Assembly: GCA_021801025.1 (NCBI GenBank)
Contig: JAJYYK010000002.1
Location: 186,001-250,000 of the forward strand
Source of the DNA: Pseudomonadota bacterium
GTDB taxonomy: Bacteria; Pseudomonadota; Gammaproteobacteria; Burkholderiales; Sulfuriferulaceae
Length of the DNA: 64,000 nt
Direction of reading: 5' to 3'
Position numbers and translations under genes: made by a program. A model generated the notes under the pieces. That model was not told where the DNA came from. It saw nothing but the letters and a program-made list of their open reading frames with translations, and did not search any database. The stretch's first letter is position 1, and each line of letters starts with the position of its first letter. Positions 46,943 to 56,584 of this stretch are shown one piece after another.

Positions 46943-47230
46943 CTAATAGCCAGGTTTGATGGTGGCATCACCCAACACCAGGGTTTGACAAGCGAGTCGC
47001 ATATTCGGACCGGCCTTTTTTTCAGCAAGGGTAGTTCGCTCGAATATGGAAGCCTCGGACAGATTTTCCATACCGCTCACCACTTCAGTCAGACAGGTAC
47101 CGCAGTCACTTTCCCGGCAACCATACACAATACCGGCGCCAACTTTCTCGGAAACCTCGATGATGCGGGTACCTGCGGGTACGGTGACCGTGACGCCGAT
47201 GTCAGCGAAAGTCAGTTTTGCTTTGGCCAC
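46943..47230 (-). CDS. Plant-type [2Fe-2S] ferredoxin (paralogue A)
   Basis: A 95-residue ferredoxin with ligands in GCRESDCGTC and RLACQT. It starts at GTG (47230), fixed by an AAGGAG site seven bases away and by alignment of VAKAKLTFAD with the [10 protein letters not shown] start of its neighbour. It is shorter than paralogue B by a 24-residue insert between the third and fourth Cys. Confidence 0.88.
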   Translation of the reverse strand: MAKAKLTFADIGVTVTVPAGTRIIEVSEKVGAGIVYGCRESDCGTCLTEVVSGMENLSEASIFERTTLAEKKAGPNMRLACQTLVLGDATIKPGY

Positions 47231-47291
47231 GACAGTTCTCCTTGGATAAAATAATCGCGATGCATGGACACGCCGATAACAAATGTCTGTT

Positions 47292-47663
<372 letters not shown>

Positions 47664-47738
47664 CTAAGAATTTTCAATTTCCGGGTATTGCACACAGATT
47701 TTCATCCGGCAATTAACATTGACACTGCGATACCGCAG

Positions 47739-47886
47739 GTCGGGTTTTAACCCGACAAACCATCGTATATCACCGTAGCAGGCGGAAGCCTGACCCGCCA
47801 AAAACGTGTCACACCGCCCATGCCGTCAGGTTTTAACCCGACAAACCGCCGTATCTTTTGTCACTGCGTCAGGCTGAAGCCTGACC
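47739..47886. repeat. REP-like repeats between the flavodiiron gene and ferredoxins
   Basis: Two near-identical 30-base units (47739-47768 and 47825-47854) contain the palindrome TTTTAACCCGACAAACC. They alternate with two hairpins, GCAGGCGGAAGCCTGACC (from 47777) and GTCAGGCTGAAGCCTGAC (from 47868). Such clusters resemble REP/BIME elements and may stabilise or terminate mRNA. Confidence 0.65.
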
Positions 47887-47921
47887 TACGAGTACTGCGC
47901 CACCCAATGGATGATTCGGGA

Positions 47922-49184
47922 TTAAAGTTGGGACATATCAATCTCTCGTGCCCGAGGTTTACCCATTAAAAATTCCCCAATGTCACGACCGAAGAGGTGA
48001 CAATCCTTTAGTTCATCCGCGCCGGGAATCAGCTTGATGCGTAAACCACCCAAGGGCACGCGCATTTTGAGCCCACGCAAGCGATCATCAATCATGCGTA
48101 CCGCTTCGCCCGTCCATCCGTAAGAACCGAAAGCACCAGCCACTTTACCTTTGACATTGATTCTGGCGAAGGAAGACAACAGATCCCACACCGGTTTCAC
48201 CGCGTCACCATTGATCGTGGGTGAACCCACCAGAATCGCATCGGCCTCCTCAACCAAATCGATAAAAGGCTCCACTTCGCCACCTTCCAGGTCGTACAAT
48301 GAAATACGAAAACCACCCACTTCTGCGGCGCCATCACGGATGGCCTCAGCCATGTGCATAGTATTACCGTAAGAACTGATGTAAAAAATAATCATGGTTT
48401 TGATGTCGCGGTCCATTTCCAGATGCAGGCGCGGGGTGGACAACTCACGGTAACGCTGGATATAGTGTTGAGGGTGATCACGCAGAATAGGGCCGTGGGT
48501 AGGGGCAATAAGCCGAACCGGCAACGGTTCAATGAGTTCCAGTGCGCTGAGCACGTAGCTCTTGAACGGGCGCATGATGTGAGCGTAATAATATTCAAAC
48601 GAAAAACGGAAATCGCCAACTCGATCATTGAACAATTGCTCGTCGCAATAATGGCAACCAAACACATCGCCCGAAAATAACACGCCTTCTTCGACCAGAT
48701 AGGTACATTGCGTATCAGGCCAGTGCAGATAAGGCGTGTTCAGGAAACGCAGGGTACAGTCACCCAAGCTGACAGAATCATTGGTGGTCACAGGGATATA
48801 ATCGATATCGTTGTTGTTCAACAGCGCTTTAAGCATAAGCTGTGCCGCATCAGAGATATACAGCTTTGCCTGGGGTGCTCTGCGCATCAGTTCCGGCAAT
48901 GCACCAGAATGATCGGGTTCAAGGTGATTGAGCACAATCACCTTAATCTCCCTGTAATCAGCAACGGCTTCAAGGCGCGCAAAAAATTGATCCGCACGTT
49001 CAGCCTTAACGGTATCAATCACCGCCACCCCTTCTGAACCGCGCACCAAATAAGCGTTGTAAGTGGTGCCATTCGGTGTTTTCAGGATGACATCAAAAGT
49101 GCGCATCGTTGGATCAAGCGCACCGATCCAATGCACCCGTTCTGTCACCGTAACGGCGTCATACCTCACAGGCTGCGCGCTCAT
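47922..49184 (-). CDS. A-type flavodiiron protein (O2/NO reductase)
   Basis: A 420-residue flavodiiron protein. The N-terminal beta-lactamase-like domain shows the diiron ligands in NHLEPDHSG, then LFSGDVFG and PTHGPILR. The C-terminal flavodoxin domain starts IIFYISSYGNTMHMAEAI. These enzymes reduce O2 to water or NO to N2O using ferredoxin or rubredoxin. It follows fixX by eight bases, so it probably protects nitrogenase or acts as an electron sink. The ATG at 49184 was chosen over a longer frame because it matches the family start. Confidence 0.92.
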   Translation of the reverse strand: MSAQPVRYDAVTVTERVHWIGALDPTMRTFDVILKTPNGTTYNAYLVRGSEGVAVIDTVKAERADQFFARLEAVADYREIKVIVLNHLEPDHSGALPELMRRAPQAKLYISDAAQLMLKALLNNNDIDYIPVTTNDSVSLGDCTLRFLNTPYLHWPDTQCTYLVEEGVLFSGDVFGCHYCDEQLFNDRVGDFRFSFEYYYAHIMRPFKSYVLSALELIEPLPVRLIAPTHGPILRDHPQHYIQRYRELSTPRLHLEMDRDIKTMIIFYISSYGNTMHMAEAIRDGAAEVGGFRISLYDLEGGEVEPFIDLVEEADAILVGSPTINGDAVKPVWDLLSSFARINVKGKVAGAFGSYGWTGEAVRMIDDRLRGLKMRVPLGGLRIKLIPGADELKDCHLFGRDIGEFLMGKPRAREIDMSQL

Positions 49185-49192
49185 GACGGTGC

Positions 49193-49489
49193 TTAGCCGA
49201 ATTTGAACAGGACGCCGTAACCGCCACGTGGATATTCCCATGTGACGTTACGGAAATCATCGCAAATAATGCGACAGGTGCCACATTCCAGACAACCATC
49301 GGTAATCAGCACGACACGTCCGTTATTTTCCTGGGTATAGCAACCCGCAGGGCAACAAACCGTGCACGGCTGCGTTCCGCATTGGCTGACACACACTTCA
49401 GCGTCTTTAATCTGGATATGCGGTCGTCCGCCGTCAACCCGATAACGGTTCTGGAACAGTTTTTCTTCAACTTTTACGTGGGTACTCAT
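49193..49489 (-). CDS. fixX: FixX, ferredoxin-like protein of the FixABCX complex
   Basis: A 98-residue ferredoxin-like subunit with [19 protein letters not shown] and [13 protein letters not shown] cluster motifs. It passes electrons from FixC to quinone or partner ferredoxins. Its start overlaps the fixC stop (ATGA). Confidence 0.95.
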   Translation of the reverse strand: MSTHVKVEEKLFQNRYRVDGGRPHIQIKDAEVCVSQCGTQPCTVCCPAGCYTQENNGRVVLITDGCLECGTCRIICDDFRNVTWEYPRGGYGVLFKFG

Positions 49490-50784
49490 TCAAAAGCCCT
49501 CCACAGTTTCAACGCATCGCCCATCAGACCGAACAACGAACGCCGATGTTTAAAATTTGCCATGATCTGTTTCTCTTTCGTCTTCTTGTCCACGCCGTCA
49601 ACGGTCAACATTTTATGCGCGGCTTGATTGAGCATTTCCGGGTAAGTTGTAAAGAACTGGGAGTTGGCATGAAACACATCCGGCATGTTTTTGTATTTTT
49701 TTAAATCCTTGATCACAAATGAAGCATCCAATTTTTCGCGGTAGCGGGCCAAATTTTTTGCGGTAAACGGTTTTTGTTTGTCCGCCAGCTCAATCACTGT
49801 TTCGGCCGCAAAACAACCCGAGGTCATGGCCAGATTAGAGCCTTCGCGGTGCATGGCATTCACAAACATGGCAGCATCGCCGACAATCATCCAGCCATCA
49901 CCGAATACTTGTGGGATGGCCTTGTAACCCCCTTCAGGAATAAGATGCGCGGTGTATTCTTTCATCTCGCCGCCTTCCAGGATCGGGGCGATGGACGGAT
50001 GCGCTTTCATTTGTTCCAGCAACTGATAGGGTGAAATCTTCTGTTTCTTGAGATCGGAGAGCATACAACCCACACCGATGGTCAGGGATTCCTTATTGGT
50101 ATAAAGAAAGCCGGTGCCCATCATGCCCTGGGTAATTTTTCCGGCCATTTCAATGACCACACCCGCATCGCCCTGAACATTAAAACGTGCTTCCACTGTT
50201 TCCTGGGGCATGAAATGAATTTCTTTCACCGCCAGCGCGACATTCTTTGGCTCTATTTCGGGATGAAATCCGGCTTTCGTCGCCAGCAAGGAATTGACGC
50301 CATCAGCCAGAATAACAATGTCAGCGTAAATTTCGCCGCCCAACCGGTCTGTTTGCACACCGATGACACGCTTGCCATCCATGAGCAAATCGGAAACAGT
50401 GGTTTCACAGATCAGCATCGCACCCGCTTCCTGCACCTTTTCCGAGAACCATTTGTCAAATTGCGCCCGGATGATGGTGTAACGGTTATAGGGCGGTTTG
50501 TTGAAATCATCCGAGCGGTAATGGGTACCGATGTAGGATTCATCGTCCAATACCCACATGCGTTGCTCGATGATGTGTCTTTCCAGTGGCGCATCGTCGC
50601 GAAAATCCGGAATAATTTTTTCAAGCGCATCTGCATACAGAATCGCGCCTTGCACATTTTTTGAGCCCGGATATTCACCCCGTTCCAGTTGCAACACCTT
50701 CATCCCGGCTTTTGCCAGGGTATAGGCGGCCGCATTCCCGGAAGGGCCAGCACCCACAACAATCGCATCAAATTTCTCTGCCAT
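49486..50784 (-). CDS. fixC: FixC, flavoprotein of FixABCX
   Basis: A 432-residue FAD protein of the ETF-quinone oxidoreductase family, with [33 protein letters not shown] and [19 protein letters not shown]. With FixAB and FixX it bifurcates electrons from NADH to quinone and to a low-potential ferredoxin or flavodoxin that reduces nitrogenase. Confidence 0.95.
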   Translation of the reverse strand: MAEKFDAIVVGAGPSGNAAAYTLAKAGMKVLQLERGEYPGSKNVQGAILYADALEKIIPDFRDDAPLERHIIEQRMWVLDDESYIGTHYRSDDFNKPPYNRYTIIRAQFDKWFSEKVQEAGAMLICETTVSDLLMDGKRVIGVQTDRLGGEIYADIVILADGVNSLLATKAGFHPEIEPKNVALAVKEIHFMPQETVEARFNVQGDAGVVIEMAGKITQGMMGTGFLYTNKESLTIGVGCMLSDLKKQKISPYQLLEQMKAHPSIAPILEGGEMKEYTAHLIPEGGYKAIPQVFGDGWMIVGDAAMFVNAMHREGSNLAMTSGCFAAETVIELADKQKPFTAKNLARYREKLDASFVIKDLKKYKNMPDVFHANSQFFTTYPEMLNQAAHKMLTVDGVDKKTKEKQIMANFKHRRSLFGLMGDALKLWRAFE

Positions 50785-50795
50785 GATATTCTCCT

Positions 50796-51890
50796 TTAAC
50801 TGGCCATGCGCGCCACAGCGAGCTGTTGCCTGAATGTTTCCGTTAGCGCAGGCAGCACAGTCATGGCATTGCCAACGATGCCATAGGTGGCAAAATCAAA
50901 AATCGCTGCATTGGGATCATTGTTGATGGCGATGATGACATCGGAACCGTCCATTCCCACACGATGTTGAATGGCACCTGATATGCCCGCCGCAATGTAA
51001 AGTTTAGGACGCACGGTTTTCCCCGATTGCCCGACTTGCCGGTCGGCCTCGACCCAACCCGCCTGCACGACAGGACGTGTTGCCCCCACTTCCGCACCGA
51101 GCACCTGCGCAAGATCCCAAATCAGCTGAAAATTTTCCGGTTTTTTCATGCCGCGTCCACCTGCAATAATGATGTCGGCAAAAGGCAGTTGCGGTTTGTC
51201 CTGATTTTCGTCCGGGATGTAGGCCAGCACTTTGGTAACAATGCTGGTTTCAATCAGGCCCAACGGGTGTTCGATAATTCGTCCACTGCGATTGCCGTCC
51301 CGATCAGGCATGGCCATGACACGCGGACGAATCGTGGCCATTTGTGGACGATAATTCTTGGTGATAATGGTGCACAGCAGGCTGCCGCCAAATGTAGGGC
51401 GCGTAGCAGCCAGACCACGGTTATCCGGATCGATATTCAATTCGGTACAATCGGCAGTCAGCCCGGTTTGCAACGTGGTCGCCACGCTGCCAGCCAGGTC
51501 ACGTCCCTGGGTTGTCGCGCCCAATAACAGAATTTCGGGCTGGTAAGTGTTAACGAGATCTGTAAGTCCTTTTGTAAAAGGCTGATTACGATAGTTTTCC
51601 AGGACTTGATCTTCGATCAGGTAACAATTGTCTGCCCCATAAAAAAAAGCTTCTGCGCAAAAACGTCGTGTTGGCAATCCCGGCGAGCCCATGACCACAC
51701 CGGAAAGTGCTACGCCCAGTTTGTCTGCAAGCTTGCGGCCTTCACCCAACAATTCCCACGACACAGGGTGAACTTCCCCGCGTTCATGTTCGATAAACAC
51801 CCAGACGCCCTTGTAGGCCTGCAAACGTTCATCAAGTTCAAAATTGCCGCGCCCGGCGGGTTTTTTTGTAGGTGCGGTGGTGTCATTCAT
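50796..51890 (-). CDS. fixB: FixB, electron-transfer flavoprotein alpha subunit
   Basis: A 364-residue ETF alpha homologue. The C-terminal FAD domain has the family signature [19 protein letters not shown] and [14 protein letters not shown]. It pairs with FixA and sits between fixA and fixC with short gaps. Confidence 0.95.
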   Translation of the reverse strand: MNDTTAPTKKPAGRGNFELDERLQAYKGVWVFIEHERGEVHPVSWELLGEGRKLADKLGVALSGVVMGSPGLPTRRFCAEAFFYGADNCYLIEDQVLENYRNQPFTKGLTDLVNTYQPEILLLGATTQGRDLAGSVATTLQTGLTADCTELNIDPDNRGLAATRPTFGGSLLCTIITKNYRPQMATIRPRVMAMPDRDGNRSGRIIEHPLGLIETSIVTKVLAYIPDENQDKPQLPFADIIIAGGRGMKKPENFQLIWDLAQVLGAEVGATRPVVQAGWVEADRQVGQSGKTVRPKLYIAAGISGAIQHRVGMDGSDVIIAINNDPNAAIFDFATYGIVGNAMTVLPALTETFRQQLAVARMAS

Positions 51891-51923
51891 GGCAGTACCT
51901 CGTTCAATCTTTTCGGTTTCATA

Positions 51924-52769
51924 TCACGCGGCCTGCTTGACAATGCTGTCACGCAGTTTCGGGTGTTGGGTAAACAGCTTGCTCAGCAAAGTGAGCGCAA
52001 GGTCACGTGGTTCATGGCCTTCTGTATCGATGATTTCAGCCGGTTTGGTATTGGGTTTGGGCGCAAACACCTTGCTCACCAATGTAGGCGATCCCTTTAG
52101 CCCGATTTTGCTGACGTCCACAATGCCTGCAGTGTCCTTGTTCCAGAAATTAACCGGGTAGCGCGCGGCACGAAACATATTTTCCATGGTAGCGAAACGC
52201 ATTTCATTGGTCCCTTCGAGCATGGTAATCAGGCAAGGCAGCCTGGTTTGCAATACCTGTACGCCGCCCTCAGCACGGCGTTGTACCTTAATTTCACCCT
52301 TTGCCAAATCCAGCTCGTCGATTTTGGAGACATAGGTCAGCAGTTGCATGTCCAGACGCTTGGCAATACCGGGGCCCACTTGAGCGGTGTCTCCGTCAAT
52401 GGTCTGTTTGCCGGCAAACACCATGTCTACTTTCATGTCCTTTTCGATTTGTTCAATCGCCGAAGCCAGGGCAAAGGAAGTCGCCAGCGTGTCCGCGCCC
52501 GCGAACGCACGGTCGGTAACGAGGATGGCCGCATCGGCACCGAAGGCGATGCACTTTTTTAATGCGCCCTCTGCTTGAGGCGGTCCCATGCTGATCACTG
52601 TCACATGACCGCCGTATTTGTCCTTAAGACGCAAGGCTTCTTCCAGTGAAAACAAATCATACGGATTCACAATCGCCGGTACACCCTGACGCATAATCGT
52701 GTTGGTGACGGGATGGACGCGAATTTGCGCGCTGTCCGGAACCTGTTTGATGCAAACAACAATGTGCAT
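51924..52769 (-). CDS. fixA: FixA, electron-transfer flavoprotein beta subunit
   Basis: A 281-residue ETF beta homologue beginning MHIVVCIKQVPDSAQIRVHP, with the bifurcating-type FAGKQTIDGDTAQVGPGIA. It forms the NADH-oxidising FAD site with FixB. It follows nifW by 21 bases. Confidence 0.95.
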   Translation of the reverse strand: MHIVVCIKQVPDSAQIRVHPVTNTIMRQGVPAIVNPYDLFSLEEALRLKDKYGGHVTVISMGPPQAEGALKKCIAFGADAAILVTDRAFAGADTLATSFALASAIEQIEKDMKVDMVFAGKQTIDGDTAQVGPGIAKRLDMQLLTYVSKIDELDLAKGEIKVQRRAEGGVQVLQTRLPCLITMLEGTNEMRFATMENMFRAARYPVNFWNKDTAGIVDVSKIGLKGSPTLVSKVFAPKPNTKPAEIIDTEGHEPRDLALTLLSKLFTQHPKLRDSIVKQAA

Positions 52770-52790
52770 GGCAATCTCCTTAACGAATCC

Positions 52791-53120
52791 TTAACCCGCG
52801 ACCGGTAGCGTGGATTTCAGTTTATCTAACGTAAAGCTCTTGGCCTCCGCATCCTGAAATACTTTAAATACCTTTTCTTGCGCGGCATTGGAATGCACAA
52901 AATCTTCATAAGCACGCAATAACGCCTTGCGGTATTGCCCAAACATTGCGGTGTCATCCAGATCGCCCAACCCTTTTTCCTGGCGCAAATACTGATAGAA
53001 GCGCTTAAGGATGTGCAAACGATTAACATTGACCACCGTCTCATCGAAAGGAATGTCAAAATAGTCGAGAAACTCTTCAGCGGCTGAAAATTGTGTCAAT
53101 TGTTTAATCAGGACATTCAT
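52791..53120 (-). CDS. nifW: NifW, nitrogenase-stabilising/protective protein
   Basis: A 109-residue protein with the NifW core AAEEFLDYFDIPFDETVVNV and HILKRFYQYLRQE. NifW associates with the MoFe protein and is needed for full activity under oxygen stress. It lies between the tiny Cys-rich ORF and fixA. Confidence 0.94.
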   Translation of the reverse strand: MNVLIKQLTQFSAAEEFLDYFDIPFDETVVNVNRLHILKRFYQYLRQEKGLGDLDDTAMFGQYRKALLRAYEDFVHSNAAQEKVFKVFQDAEAKSFTLDKLKSTLPVAG

Positions 53121-53131
53121 TGTGTTTCTCC

Positions 53132-53296
53132 TCAGGAACGCAAGGTAAATGTAGTCGTACGGTTTTTTGGGCTGCCCTCAAAAGCAGGTTGTGCACAGGT
53201 ATTGTCACCACAGCTTTGGCAGATGCCTGGGGTAGCCTGCATTGGGGCGGTTATCGGTTCATCAGTCAGCATAGTCATGGTGGGTTTATCCTTCAT
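53132..53296 (-). CDS. Tiny 54-aa Cys-containing protein between nifV and nifW
   Basis: The ATG overlaps the nifV stop as TGATG, a standard coupling arrangement, and the frame ends 11 bases before nifW. The peptide holds a compact CQSCGDNTC cluster with one flanking acidic and one basic stretch, and no hydrophobic segment. I recognise no family. Three Cys in nine residues could ligate a metal or Fe-S cluster. Its position inside a tightly packed operon argues that it is translated. Confidence 0.6.
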   Translation of the reverse strand: MKDKPTMTMLTDEPITAPMQATPGICQSCGDNTCAQPAFEGSPKNRTTTFTLRS

Positions 53297-54444
53297 CAGG
53301 AAGGTGTGCCGGTGCAAGCCGCATGTTCAAGATAAAAACGTTTCAGATCATCCGTGCTTGGAATACGTTTGGTGAGTACGGCGTGAATCCGTATCATACT
53401 CAGCAACGAATGGGCTTCCAGATCGGTCAGCGTCAATCCAATCCTGGCATAGGCATTCATTACCGAATGCGAACCAGAATGTTTGCCCAGCACGGTACGG
53501 TGCTCGCGACCCACCTCACTCGGGCTAAAGCCTTCATAGTTGCGAGGATTTTTCATCAACCCATCCACATGAATACCTGCTTCATGGGTAAATACCCCTT
53601 CGCCTACGATGCTTTTATTGACAGGAACTGGGCGTCCGGAAGCCATCGCGACCCGATTTGAAATCTGCGGAAACTGCTGCGTATCAATGGCACACTCCAC
53701 CCCATAAAGATGACGTAATGCCATCACCACTTCTTCCAGCGGTGCATTCCCAGCGCGTTCGCCCAGACCGTTGACTGTGGTGTTGACATGGCTGGCGCCT
53801 GCCCGGATGGCAGCCAGTGTGTTGGCGGTCGCCAAACCCAGATCGTTGTGTGCGTGCATTTCGAGCTCAATGTCCATGGCCTGATGCAACCGGCCAATAC
53901 GGTGATAGGTCATAAAAGGGTCCAGTAACCCCAGTGTGTCGGCAAAACGAAAACGCTGGGCACCAGACTGTTGCGCAGTTTCCACCACACGAAGCAAAAA
54001 ATCATCCTCGGCACGTGAGGCGTCTTCACCCCCCACACACACGTCGAACCCCATATCCAGTGCACGAGGGACAAAAGCGCGAATTTGGGCCAGTACCCAA
54101 TCACGATCACGTCCCAATTTGTGCTGAATTTGGATATCGGAAACCGGGATAGACAAATTCACCATGTCCACATGGCAACTGGATAGCGCATGGAGATCCA
54201 CTTCACACATACGCCCCCACGCCATCAGGCGGGATGGCAGATGCAAACCAGCAATGGCCTGGATCAATTCAATCTCGGAAGGCCCCATGACTGGAATACC
54301 GATTTCCATCTCTGGCACCCCCGCTTGTGCAAGCGCTTCGGCAATGGCAATTTTTTCCTCGGCGCTGAACGCCACACCGGCGGTTTGCTCCCCATCACGC
54401 AGGGTCGTATCATTAACCGTAATCATGCTGTCAGTGGATTCCAT
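53296..54444 (-). CDS. nifV: NifV, homocitrate synthase
   Basis: Makes homocitrate, the organic ligand of FeMo-cofactor, from acetyl-CoA and 2-oxoglutarate. The 382-residue protein has NDTTLRDGEQTAGVAF, the metal-binding MHAHNDLGLATAN and GEGVFTHEAGIHVDG. A GTG at 54471 would precede the predicted transcription start, so I use the first ATG after it (54444); the ATG at 54426 is closer to the usual family start. It is first in the long nifV-nifW-fixABCX run. Confidence 0.94.
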   Translation of the reverse strand: MESTDSMITVNDTTLRDGEQTAGVAFSAEEKIAIAEALAQAGVPEMEIGIPVMGPSEIELIQAIAGLHLPSRLMAWGRMCEVDLHALSSCHVDMVNLSIPVSDIQIQHKLGRDRDWVLAQIRAFVPRALDMGFDVCVGGEDASRAEDDFLLRVVETAQQSGAQRFRFADTLGLLDPFMTYHRIGRLHQAMDIELEMHAHNDLGLATANTLAAIRAGASHVNTTVNGLGERAGNAPLEEVVMALRHLYGVECAIDTQQFPQISNRVAMASGRPVPVNKSIVGEGVFTHEAGIHVDGLMKNPRNYEGFSPSEVGREHRTVLGKHSGSHSVMNAYARIGLTLTDLEAHSLLSMIRIHAVLTKRIPSTDDLKRFYLEHAACTGTPS

Positions 54445-54479
54445 TTGGTGTGTACCGAATAAGACTCTCACCCTTAATG

Positions 54480-54495
54480 AGCAATAGCCGTGCCA
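54480..54495 (-). promoter_or_regulatory. Sigma-54 promoter of the nifV operon
   Basis: The minus strand reads TGGCACGGCTATTGCT, a full match to the consensus. The predicted start is near 54469, so only starts downstream of this can be used for nifV. The NifA site at 54590-54605 is about 128 bases upstream. Confidence 0.92.
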
Positions 54496-54589
54496 ACTTG
54501 CATGGCTTATATTTATTTGTTATTTATTATTTGGTTACAAACATTGGTTGTGGATGTATTGAGAAAAAATACCGGTGAGATGTCAGGTT

Positions 54590-54605
54590 TGTCGGGTTTG
54601 CAACA
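54590..54605. promoter_or_regulatory. NifA upstream activator site for nifV
   Basis: This is an exact TGT-N10-ACA (N10 is CGGGTTTGCA) at typical distance from the nifV promoter. Confidence 0.82.
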
Positions 54606-54669
54606 GAAGTGCAGGCAAACGAAGCAATGCGTTGGACAGTCAGTCCAATCTGATGAATTCAAGTACAAT

Positions 54670-55473
54670 ATGGATTACCTCGATACGGTGGAGTTGTTGA
54701 TGTGTAGTCAAGTTCAGGTTTCAGACGGGTTGGCGTTTGTTCGTACGCTGGAGCAGGAAGCGCGCCTGCATCGCGCAGTGAATCATCCTTATTTACACCA
54801 GCTTGTCACCGCTGATGTACCAGATATTCAGTGGGCGCTCACTGACTTTGTGTTCCAGTATTCGGCTTATTCTTTCGATTTTATTCGTTACCTCACGGCC
54901 ACCATCGCTCAGATGGCGCATGATCCGCACCGAAAAGCGCTTTTGCAGAATCTGGTGGAAGAAAGTGGCAAAATCGACACTGACAATATGGCACTTCTCG
55001 CCAGCATGGGCATTGAACAGGCATGGGTTGACGGCGTTCCGCACACTGAATTGTTTTTGCGCTACCTGAATGCGGCGGGTGTGAACGCAACATATCGGCA
55101 GAAAAATTCCTACGCGGAAGCAGCCATCCATTGGCGTGACCAGTTTTTCTCACTGTGCTTCAGGAAAGGTCCTGCTCAAGCGCTCGGCGCAATGGGACTC
55201 GGAACTGAAAATATCGTCAGGTACATCTATCAGCAACTGATTCAGGCCATGGAACGGCATCTGGATATTGCTTTGCGCGACCGCGTGTTTTTTGACCTCC
55301 ATGCCGCCATCGATGACCAACATGGGGATACCCTGTTAAATATCACCATGGATTATGCCGTCAGCGAGGAACAAAGGGAACAGATTCGTGAGGGCATGCT
55401 GACAGCGCTCAATTTGAGAGCTGCTTTCTTTGATGCGCTACAGGCCAGAGCGATGGCAATCAAGCCGGTTTGA
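54670..55473 (+). CDS. Haem-oxygenase-like iron-containing redox enzyme (HDO type)
   Basis: A 267-residue helical protein of the TENA/haem-oxygenase-like diiron group. Candidate metal ligands lie in NLVEESGKIDTDN, PHTELFLRY and FFDLHAAIDDQHGDTLL. Members oxidise or cleave small substrates using two irons and O2. The start is uncertain; I use the ATG at 54670 because upstream in-frame ATGs fall in the nifV regulatory region. It diverges from nifV and is followed by a cupin gene. No sigma-54 element was found for it. Confidence 0.75.
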   Translation: MDYLDTVELLMCSQVQVSDGLAFVRTLEQEARLHRAVNHPYLHQLVTADVPDIQWALTDFVFQYSAYSFDFIRYLTATIAQMAHDPHRKALLQNLVEESGKIDTDNMALLASMGIEQAWVDGVPHTELFLRYLNAAGVNATYRQKNSYAEAAIHWRDQFFSLCFRKGPAQALGAMGLGTENIVRYIYQQLIQAMERHLDIALRDRVFFDLHAAIDDQHGDTLLNITMDYAVSEEQREQIREGMLTALNLRAAFFDALQARAMAIKPV

Positions 55474-55629
55474 GCGAGTGAACCGGGCACCGCGAGGTAA
55501 AGCCCAGTTTCACTGCTGCAGCCCAATATGCTTGCGTACCGTGTCAACACACGCATTCCTTGACATACCAGCATGGTGACATGTTTGACTTATCTGAACC
55601 GTATTCATGACATAACCGGAAAGGAAATA

Positions 55630-56130
55630 ATGATGAAACCGGATGACTATATCTATTCATCGCGTGATTTTGGCGAGACCACTTCCACGCTCGACGTGGC
55701 AAAACCGGACAGACCGCTTATCCACAAAAATGTAACGGGTACCAAAAATAAAACCAATGCGTCATTCTCCAATGACCGTTCACACCCAGTGCACATCGTG
55801 GATCTTCCAAGCAAGTCGGTCAGCGTATCCATCGGCGGAATCCCAGGGGGCGGACACACGCGCAAACACCGTCATACCTATGAGACCATCATCTATGTAT
55901 TGAAAGGCTCCGGGTACAGCATTGTTGAAGGAAACCGTATCGACTGGGAAACCGGTGATGCGGTCCTCGTGCCAAGATGGGCCTGGCACCAGCACTTTAA
56001 CGCCAGCCCGACAGAATATGCCGAATATCTGGGCGCCGAAAATGCCCCCTTGCTGCAAAATCTCGGTTTGGCGTTACGGGAAGAAGCGCCACAGCAGGTT
56101 TTGCCCGAGGGCATCAGGACGCCTTTTTAA
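55630..56130 (+). CDS. Cupin-domain protein
   Basis: A 166-residue single-domain cupin. Metal ligands are in RKHRHTYETIIYVLKGSG and PRWAWHQHFN. It could be a small dioxygenase or an isomerase; substrate unknown. The AAGGAAA site fixes the ATG at 55630. It probably forms a pair with the preceding diiron enzyme. Confidence 0.85.
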   Translation: MMKPDDYIYSSRDFGETTSTLDVAKPDRPLIHKNVTGTKNKTNASFSNDRSHPVHIVDLPSKSVSVSIGGIPGGGHTRKHRHTYETIIYVLKGSGYSIVEGNRIDWETGDAVLVPRWAWHQHFNASPTEYAEYLGAENAPLLQNLGLALREEAPQQVLPEGIRTPF

Positions 56131-56152
56131 ATTTGTTTCACCAATGCTGGAT

Positions 56153-56491
56153 TCAATGCGCTTCCTGCGCCAGATTGAGCGTATAGCGCGGCAATTCGAT
56201 GACCAGATCATTCTGCCGCAACACCACCTGGCAAGCCAGGCGAGACAAAGGCGTCAAACCCCAGGCTTTGTCGAGCTGGTCCTCTTCGTCTTCGCCAGCC
56301 GGCGTCAGCAAATCGAGTCCCTCGCGAATGATGACATGACAGGTGGCGCAGGCACAGGATTTTTCGCACGCGTGTTCCAGTTCAATATCGTGTTTGAGCA
56401 ACGCATCGCACAGAAAGCCGCCTGCTTTGGCGTCGAAGGACGCGCCACCGGGGCAAAGGGTTTCATGGGGCAAGACAGTAATGTGAGGCAT
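56153..56491 (-). CDS. fdx: Fdx, ISC-type [2Fe-2S] ferredoxin
   Basis: A 112-residue adrenodoxin-like ferredoxin with ligands in HACEKSCACATC and LACQV. It supplies electrons for cluster assembly on IscU. It is the last gene of the isc run, 93 bases after hscA. Confidence 0.93.
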   Translation of the reverse strand: MPHITVLPHETLCPGGASFDAKAGGFLCDALLKHDIELEHACEKSCACATCHVIIREGLDLLTPAGEDEEDQLDKAWGLTPLSRLACQVVLRQNDLVIELPRYTLNLAQEAH

Positions 56492-56584
56492 GGTATTTTC
56501 CCTATCCCGATGATGTGGATTTTACTCAAATAAGTTGATTCGACAGTCCAACTCGGCCAGTCTGGTTCAACCAAGTCCAGCCCG

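Noticed and set aside
54445-54471. GTG at 54471 as the nifV start
   Set aside because: It lies at or before the predicted transcription start of the consensus sigma-54 promoter and has no ribosome site.
54496-54669. Sigma-54 promoter for the haem-oxygenase-like gene facing right
   Set aside because: No GG/GC pair with 12-base spacing was found on the plus strand, so the nearby NifA site is assigned to nifV only.
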